Below are positions 57,331 through 64,000 of a stretch of 64,000 nucleotides of DNA, in pieces (positions within the stretch are counted from its first letter, which is position 1; the number at the start of each line of letters is the position of its first letter). A model generated the notes under the pieces. It searched no databases, was not told the origin of the DNA, and worked only from the letters and a program-made list of their open reading frames with translations. Origin of the DNA: Thalassia testudinum (Eukaryota; Streptophyta; Magnoliopsida; Alismatales; Hydrocharitaceae); NCBI GenBank assembly GCA_037157565.1, contig JAZHRO010000022.1:1364001-1428000 (forward strand), in the 5' to 3' direction. A program made the position numbers and the translations under genes.

Positions 57331-60300
57331 ACTACAATAAAATCCCCGGGGGTCTATTAAACCACAAAGTGATCCTCGGGTGCTTATTTGATGCGTGAAA
57401 AATTTCAAGGACCACCTTGTGAAATTTGAAGAATCTCACGACAGTTCCCAAGGTCATTTCAAATGGGCATAAGTGATTATCAACACTAGGAGATAGCTCA
57501 CTCCCAGACATATAAAAGAAAGGATTGGCCTCATGAAAGGTAACACTAGCAATAACATAATGATGTGAATTATGAGGATCAAAGAACCTATACCCTCTTT
57601 GAGTCGGTGAATACCCCAATAAAACATACTTGATAGCCCTAGGTGCCAGTTTATCCCGTCCTGTACCCTGAATGTCGACAAAGGCAACACACCCAAAAAT
57701 TCTTGGAATCACAAGGAACAATGGGTTATGATGGGAACACCATCATAGGCCCTAACTAGCCTCTTTTAGTCAGGTTTGATGGATAAAATGCTCCCACATA
57801 ATCATCTGAGGGTCGTAATTCCATGTTATGCTGATTTGAGAGGAAAATAGGAAATCAGGGTTAATTATGCAATTTTAACAACACATCATAAATAAATATT
57901 GACCATGGGGTTTTTCAGGGGTTAATTAAATTTCAAATGAGAATTAAAGTCCAATGAGTGAGTCTATATAGACAGAAATGGGGTTTCACACTTTTCGACA
58001 AGCACAACATCACATAAAACCCTAATTTCAGACCCGCTTAAATTAAAGAGGTTCTAGTCATAATAAAATTCATAAAAATCCCCTAAAATTCACAGAAAAA
58101 TATTCTAAGAGGTTTGATATCCTTAGTTTGACCATCTGAACCCATTTTGACCTAGAATAGAGTTTCAAATGGAATTCTACCCTAATTTGGGCTTCTATGC
58201 AAATTACCCTATCAAAAGTCATCAAAAGTGAAATCCAACTTCTCCATTAGATTCCTTGTGTTCAAATCAGGTTTCACCAAAATTTGGGCCTTAGTAGAGT
58301 TCATCTTGACCTAGTTTTCATCTTACTCTCTTAAACCTCTATTTTTCACATCTACACCCCTAGCTTTTAAAATTCCTTACATTTAGGTCCCTAACTTCTT
58401 GAAACTTTTGCATTTATACCCATTTTTGCCATTGAAGGTGTGAAGTTACCTTCAGGCTGAGATTCGAGAGAAGGAATCTCTCTCAGATAAAGACCAAATC
58501 CCTCCAAATTTGGAGGGATTGATCTTGAGAGATCCCTCTATCACCTAAACCAGGGACCTTGATTTGCACCGTAGAGCTTGTGTGAACTCCATGAAATCGG
58601 GGATCCCTCTCCCTAATTTCTTGATCTAATTAAGCTCTTTGCCTCACATCTAGAGCTTAATCTGAAGCTCTATAAAAGCTCTCCTACGCTTGGTCATCCT
58701 CTCTAGCTTAGAAAAGGTGTAGATCCACCTCTCCTCCTCTCCAATCGACATCTCTTCAAGCTCCGGTGAGCTTATTTGCCCCTCTTGTCGAGCTGATCAA
58801 CGGCCAAATTGATCAGCTTAGCCTCTTTAGCTGTTTGTCGCAAGTGTGTCCGGCCAAGACCGGTCATCTTCATCTTCTCCTGCTTCGTCGCTTACTCATC
58901 CTCGACTCCTCTGGCACTGGCCCATCATAGTCTGTCGCCTCCATCCACTTCTTCCGTTTGTAAGTCTCCCTTTCTCTTTCTCTCTCCCTCCTGATCTTCT
59001 ACAACCCCTTAGATTCTAAGTTCACGCACCGCACTCACCGCACCATCTCTGTCTTCCTTTTCATCGGTGAAGCTCTGGTGACACCGTGCATCCTCCATAG
59101 ACCACCAATCCACCCGCTACGACTTCCAAAAGCTTCGCCTCACTGCCCTCTTTAAAAACCCTTAACAAATTTCACCTCAACATCACTCAAACACCTCCCT
59201 GAACACCACCTCCTTCGCTCACCCTCTCCATCACCGACAGCCCTGTACATACACGCACACACCAAACCATGGCCACCATTGCACTAGCCGTAGTCCGATG
59301 AAACTTCTGAGAAAATCTGACGAGGCTGTGAGGCTATTTTCATGCATGCAAGTCTTCACCGAAGCACCGTCGCCGCCTTCATCTTCTCCGACAATGTCCG
59401 ACTACCTCCAGTCACTAATCGACCTGGTGTTGCCTCAAATCAAAGTGGTTTCAATGTGAGAGTTCTTTTGCACCAAAACTCAAGCGAGACGTTAGAGGGA
59501 TTTGCTCCAACTCTGCTAGGATCTCATCTGCTGTTGCGTGAAGGAGGAAGGTGGGACTTTAGTCCCACCTCGGAAGTGCGTCAACCCACGACAATGCATA
59601 TAAGGAAAACATGCTTTTAGTTGTTCACCTCTGAGAGCACGAGGGTGAGGTCCCCACACATGTCCAACTGCACACGCTCACTCATGCGCTTGTCCACGTT
59701 CCCTCGCCCGTGCTTACTCCTCGCAGGTTTGGGTGGTGGATCCATTTACTTGGATACCCAGGTCTGATCTGATCTGAGAAAGAAGAAAGTTGAGGAGGAG
59801 GGGGAGGGTTTGCACCTTAGGATTCATACCCTCTCCTTTCTCAACACTTAGTCGCTGCTGAGGACTCATAGAGGCCTTGTGCCTTATTCTTGTGAGCACC
59901 CTTTGCTCCTTTGTTGCTATTGTGCCTTGGGTTCTCTGAGGTTTTCAGGTTAAGGCGATCGTGCCTTATTCTGTCGTCTGACTTGGTACTTGATTGATTG
60001 TTTACTGTTGAAACATCTGCCTGTGTAGATACTTGGTTGAGATTACTGTTGGTTTATTTAAGTTGATTATTGAGTTTAAACATTAGGGTTAATTTGGTGA
60101 TTCAAATCACCATTTTAACCCAATCTTTTTGTACTGACTCTATTTCTTATTGAAATATTATTTTGAGTATTTCATTGATTATAATTGCATATTGTTCTTG
60201 ATAAATTGTGGCTAGTGATTAAAATTGCCATTGTTGCTCTCTGCGAATGATCTCAGACTCACGTTTTTTGATTTCGAGCTTATAAATTTAAGTGTTTTGT

Positions 60301-60413
60301 GCAATTTTCGTCCTATACTATAATGCACTTCTCTAAACATTGACGATTTCACGTAAACAGGTTAGTAAGATACAAAAGCTGTAAAGGAATTTTCTCATTA
60401 GGAGCAGCATTGG
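57331..60413 (-). pseudogene. Copia L integrase/connector remnant split by a solo LTR
   Basis: Minus-strand FLVIPRIFGCVAFVDIQGTG, KLAPRAIKYVLLGYSPTQRG and YRFFDPHNSHHYVIASVTFH are the integrase C-terminal and connector motifs of copia. On the far side of the solo LTR (60365-60413) the codons before them read NEKIPLQLLYLTNP, the PxxLLFGxxP box, so the two parts were once continuous. Only this ~450-bp piece remains; nothing upstream or downstream belongs to it. Confidence 0.82.
57729..60359 (+). mobile_element. Solo LTR of an N1-related Athila-like element
   Basis: 2631 bp from TGATGGGAACACCATCA to CACGTAAACA with exact TSD GGTTA (57724-57728 and 60360-60364). Length and order match the long N1 LTR. 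TATA-like TCTATAAAAGCTC is at 58669-58681, followed by a pyrimidine-rich stretch. A perfect 24-bp palindrome lies at 58497-58520. Solo LTRs arise when the two LTRs of one element recombine and lose the interior. Confidence 0.93.
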
Positions 60414-60564
60414 TGTAACGAGCGCGTACCCCCAGACGTCTTTTAAGACGTCTGGGAGGTGGCCCAGACGTCTGTCAAGACGTCTGGGATCACATCCAGA
60501 CGTCTGACCAGACGTCCGGGATAGTTTACAGACGTCTGACGAACAGTTATACTCGCACGGGATA
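60414..60564 (+). repeat. M 5' LTR tip
   Basis: Starts TGTAACGAGCGCGTACCCCC and ends ACTCGCACGGGATA; seven GACGTC palindromes arranged as back-to-back hairpins. Identical by eye to 61645-61795. Confidence 0.92.
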
Positions 60565-60570
60565 GTTTAC

Positions 60571-61558
60571 ATTCTTGCCGATCCGAGTCACTTTGGGACC
60601 AGCACAGTTGGCAGAGAGGTATATCCGTGATGTGGTACGACTACACGGAGTTCCGCGGGAGATCGTATCCGACCGGGATACCCGCTTTACGTCCCAGTTT
60701 TGGGCTGAGTTTCAGCAGGCTTTGGGGACGAGGTTGAGGTTTAGCACGGCTTACCACCCCCAGACGGACGGACAGTCGGAACGCACGATACAGACACTTG
60801 AGGATCTTTTGCGTGCCTGTGTACTAGACTGGAGGGGCTCTTGGGAGGAACACCTGCCCCTGGCAGAGTTTGCATACAACAACAGTTATCACTCGAGCAT
60901 CGGCATGGCTCCCTACGAGGCTCTGTACGGACGGAAATGCACGGCACCCTTGAGTTGGGTTGAGGTGGGGACCAAGTGGGAGGTTGGCCCCAGGTTGATC
61001 CGGCAGAGTCAGGAGGTAGTTGAACAGATCCACAGACGACTCCGCACTGTCAGGAGCAGACAGAAGAGCTACGCAGATCGCAGACGCAGAGAGGTGCAGT
61101 TCGAGGTTGGGGACCACGTCTTTCTTCGTGTTTCGCCCATGAAGGGCTTACAGCGGTTTGGGGTGAGAGGGAAGCTCGCGCCGAGGTTCGTGGGGCCCTT
61201 CGAGGTCCTGGAGCGGGTTGGACCCGTTGCTTACAGACTTGCCCTTCCCCCGCAGCTTTCTGGTGTGCACGACGTGTTCCACGTGTCCAACCTCAGGAAG
61301 TACGTAGCCGATCCCAGCCACGTACTGAGTCACGAGAGCGTCGAGGTGAGCGACGACCTGACCTACCCCGAGCGGCCAGTGCAGATCCTAGACCGAGCCG
61401 TCCGCAGGTTGAGACGAAAGCAAGTACCCCTGGTAAAGGTTTTGTGGAGGAGCCAGCGGTACGAGGAGGCTACCTGGGAGCCTGAGGCGGCAATGCGGGA
61501 GCGGTACCCAGAACTTTTCGCGGGTACGTCTTTTCGGACCGGCTTCGGTCCTCTTTGA
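60571..61558 (+). CDS. M integrase core, C-terminus and chromodomain (5'-truncated)
   Basis: An open frame of about 328 codons with no native start; it enters at FLPIRVTLGPAQLAERY. Integrase core motifs are IVSDRDTRFTSQFWAEF (second catalytic Asp) and AYHPQTDGQSERTIQTLE (catalytic Glu); the first Asp was lost with the N-terminal half. Next come WEEHLPLAEFAYNNSYHSSI and YEALYGRKCTAPLSW, the GPF region KLAPRFVGPFEVLERVGPVA, and a C-terminal chromodomain YPERPVQILDRAVRRLRRKQ to VKVLWRSQRYEEATWEPEAA, ending ERYPELF. The Tekay/Del style of this end suggests targeting to heterochromatin marks. Base composition is much more GC-rich than the neighbourhood. Confidence 0.93.
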
Positions 61559-61644
61559 GTTTGTTATGGTTATTTGGACATCCTTTTTCCGCACCCTAGT
61601 TGGCGCAAGTTTCGGGGACTAAACTTCCTTTGAGTTTGTTATAT

Positions 61645-64000
61645 TGTAACGAGCGCGTACCCCCAGACGTCTTTTAAGACGTCTGGGAGGTGGCCCAGAC
61701 GTCTGTCAAGACGTCTGGGATCACATCCAGACGTCTGACCAGACGTCCGGGATAGTTTACAGACGTCTGACGAACAGTTATACTCGCACGGGATATTCGT
61801 CTGCGCGCCTGTGCGCGCAGACCTGCGATTCGCATCTTCTCTGCGGCTGCAGGCGACTGCGGCCGTCTCTCTCCTCCTCTCCGCGCGGCGTTAAAAGGGG
61901 GAGGGGGCGCGCCTCCCCTCCCGTCTCCACCATCTTCCTCCTCTCCTGCTGCTGGCGGAGCGAGCGGACGCGAGGGCGCAGCGGCAGCGGCGCAGCGAAG
62001 GCGCGGAGGAGCTGCGGCGTGCGAGGGCGGGACTCTGCCGTGAGGGCGAGCTCGCCGGGAGCGGCTTGGCCGGCCGGCGGAGGGCGCAGGGGGCGCAGAG
62101 CGTCGCGAAGAGGGACCTGCTGCGGGCGGAGCAGCGGACGCGCGAGGTGCGACGCGGGCGGCGTCGCGAGCGGAGGCCGAGCGAGGTTCTGATTCTGGAA
62201 AAATCTCCAGAATCAGACGTCTGGACTGATATCCAGACGGCAAGGTCGACGTCTGTGTGATCATACAGACGTCTGAAAGGTGAGTTCCGCTTTCTCCTTC
62301 TTCTTTTGTCGACTGACCGTACTGAAGGAGGAGGGTTGGCTGTGCGCAGGTGTTCGGATTCGTCATCCTTTGCGAATCCGACGTCTGGAAGTTGTACCAG
62401 ACGGCGGGAGTGACCTCCAGACGTCCGGAGAGACCATCGGACGTCTGGGATCTAGGAGAGACGTCGCCACAGACTTCTGGACGTCCGGGGAACCAAGCCG
62501 AACAGGTAATTCTCTGATCCACCGTTTAAGACGTCTGGAAGGAGTTCCAGACGTCTGATTTTGCACAGTATTGTCTTTCTCGACCCGTTTAGGGCCCGTT
62601 TGGGCTCCGTTTTCCGCGATTCGAGTTGCGTTCGATTCAGAATTTATTCCTCTACCCGCCTACAGTAGCTATACACTGTTTTGAGACACTCCTTGTGTTT
62701 GATCCTTGTGATAGGACCTCGTTCGGTTGCCGTCTTGAGAGTCGCGGAGGCACGCGGGATTCCCGACCACGCCCCCATTACTTCCATTGTACCTGGTAGA
62801 GTGGTTTTAAGCATTAATAAAATCTGTTAAAGTATGGAACCATAACTAGAACCTAGGGCATTGCATGAACCCTAGGAATGAGAAATGTATGGAATGATAG
62901 CTCCTAGGTGTTGCATGAATCCTAGGGCCGGAAAACTAGATTGTATGATAGATCCTAGGATATGGCATGAATCCTAGGATGGAAAAACTAGTGGAATGTA
63001 TATTACTGCAGTCTTGGAAAAATGGAAAGGAATATATAAGCTGCCTGTGAAATAAATTAACAGCTGCCTGTTATGAACAAAGAAACATGTTTGAGATCAT
63101 GGAAATTGAGAACGTGAATCTGGAAAGTGAAACATATGATGCTCTGAGATAAAGGGCTGGAACCCTACGGGGAATTAGGAGTGGAACTCCTGGAAAGAAA
63201 AGGAATGGAACTGAGATGTAGTTGTACTGTCTCTTGGGTACGCAGTACCAAGGGAAGTACCTGTACCTGTTTTAGTGCAGAGTGGGGCCAGCCGCCCCAG
63301 GGACCCGGGGTTAGGCTTGGCCGCTCTGTACCGACTTGTTGGCCCTCGTGTACGTAGTACCGAGGAGAGCTAGTAGTGTTAGGAGAGTACTAGCTACCCC
63401 ACGGGCCCCGGGGTTCTGCTAGCCTCCTTCACCGACTTGTTAGGCCCACTAGGGCAAACCAGGGTAGTCAGACGAGGGTGCGCGGACTGTGGAGGGGCAA
63501 GGCCCCGGTTTGGTTACTGTGGAGGGGTTGGACCCCTGTTACTGAGAGGGCTCTGCCCTGGTTCCGTGCTGTGCTTTGGGCGCACCCGTTAACGGAAACG
63601 ACTGACCGCGTGCCAGTACGGGCTAGCTACCTGTGCGTTTATCGCGCGTGCCGTAGTCACCGTTACGTCTGTCAGTGACCTTGGGGTGGTTGACTGAGGG
63701 TAGGATCACCACGGGGGACTCTCCCGGCCAGGAGAGCACCACGTGCTACTTCTACTGTTGGAAAAGACTGCAATCAAGATCGTCCCACGAGGACATTCGA
63801 GATCAAGTAAAGGATCAGAGAAGTAAATGAAATAGTGAGAAAAATTGAAAGATGTAAATAAAGGAAGTAATAGAACATAACAGCTACTGTACACTCTACT
63901 GTTGCCTTTAGTTAGTTTGCCACTCTACTCAGCGTTTTGCTGACGTGTTACACTCGTTACCTTTTTCAGGACCAGGTGTCGAGCAGCCAGGGTCGGCGGC
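61645..64000 (+). repeat. M 3' LTR (runs off the window)
   Basis: Starts TGTAACGAGCGCG. The first ~920 bp carry at least 17 GACGTC motifs. 61800-62200 is extremely GC-rich with TTAAAAGGGGGAGG (61889) as a possible core promoter. AAGGTGAGT at 62277-62285 looks like a splice donor, and CTTTTTCAG near 63969 like an acceptor, suggesting a spliced leader. The end is not in view. Confidence 0.8.

Larger units (their letters stand above)
60414..64000 (+). mobile_element. M: chromovirus-type Ty3-gypsy element, internally deleted
   Basis: Plus strand. A 151-bp LTR tip (60414-60564) is joined directly to the last third of pol (integrase-chromodomain), then the 3' LTR begins at 61645 and runs to the window edge. 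Gag, protease, RT, RNase H, the primer site and most of the 5' LTR are missing. The two LTR tips look identical over all 151 bases, and the remaining coding frame has no stops, so the event is recent. It is inserted in copia L just beside the solo LTR. Confidence 0.88.

Noticed and set aside
60414..60564. CRISPR-type or phage attachment repeats because of the dense palindromes
   Set aside because: The same block starts the 3' LTR at 61645; it is an LTR tip.
61674..62522. Long open frame on the minus strand, Ala/Arg/Pro-rich
   Set aside because: It is antisense to the GC-rich M LTR; extreme GC content removes stop codons, and the sequence shows no domain.

Overview
This is nuclear DNA of a flowering plant. 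Evidence: one split gene for a vacuolar two-pore potassium channel (TPK/KCO family) with a plant-type intron, inside a dense pile of Ty1-copia, Ty3-gypsy (Athila-like and chromovirus) and LINE/SINE sequences. Primer-binding sites match plant initiator-Met tRNA (TGGTATCAGAGC type) and tRNA-Asp (TGGTGCCATTGCCGGGGA type). I cannot name the species or decide monocot, eudicot or magnoliid from sequence alone.

Region 1-37427 is a nested stack that can be taken apart by target-site duplications (TSDs) and by reading frames that resume across insertions. The oldest host is copia A (minus strand; 3' end before the window, 5' LTR at 37237-37427). It was hit by copia B (980-20313), copia E (21528-34102), a 5'-truncated LINE (34671-36232) and, at the left edge, an LTR of family H. 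Copia B was hit in turn by Athila-like N1 (1932-11925, TSD TCTGC) and by plus-strand copia C (13842-18866, TSD ATAGT). Copia E was hit by Athila-like F (22411-32814, TSD CCAAC/CCAGC). Nearly all coding regions are broken by stops and frameshifts.

Region 37428-48653 is the TPK gene, plus strand: exon 1 (37820-38724), a 9.8 kb phase-2 intron, and exon 2 (48497-48653), together 353 codons. The intron has itself been colonised: a broken copia (G/I), a compact copia-type element H (40800-43113, TSD ATTAT) that carries a RACK1-like and a CSLC-like host gene fragment instead of gag-pol, and a gag-only element K (45641-47826). All these insertions leave the exons and splice sites intact.

Region 48654-51806 is AT-rich intergenic DNA with a local duplication and a G/GT-rich run. 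Region 51807-64000 is repeats again: a truncated Athila-like LTR, a 3.1 kb segment bounded by ~140-bp inverted repeats with a SINE head inside, an F-family LTR piece, a copia L integrase remnant split by an exact 2.6 kb solo LTR (57729-60359, TSD GGTTA), and a young-looking chromovirus M. M joins a 151-bp LTR tip directly to an open integrase-chromodomain frame, and its LTR carries an unusual array of GACGTC palindromes.

Functionally the only host gene likely to be active is TPK. The rest is transposable-element sequence whose main possible effects are on TPK transcription (a divergent LTR 393 bp upstream of the ATG), on splicing of its long intron, and on genome evolution through captured gene fragments.
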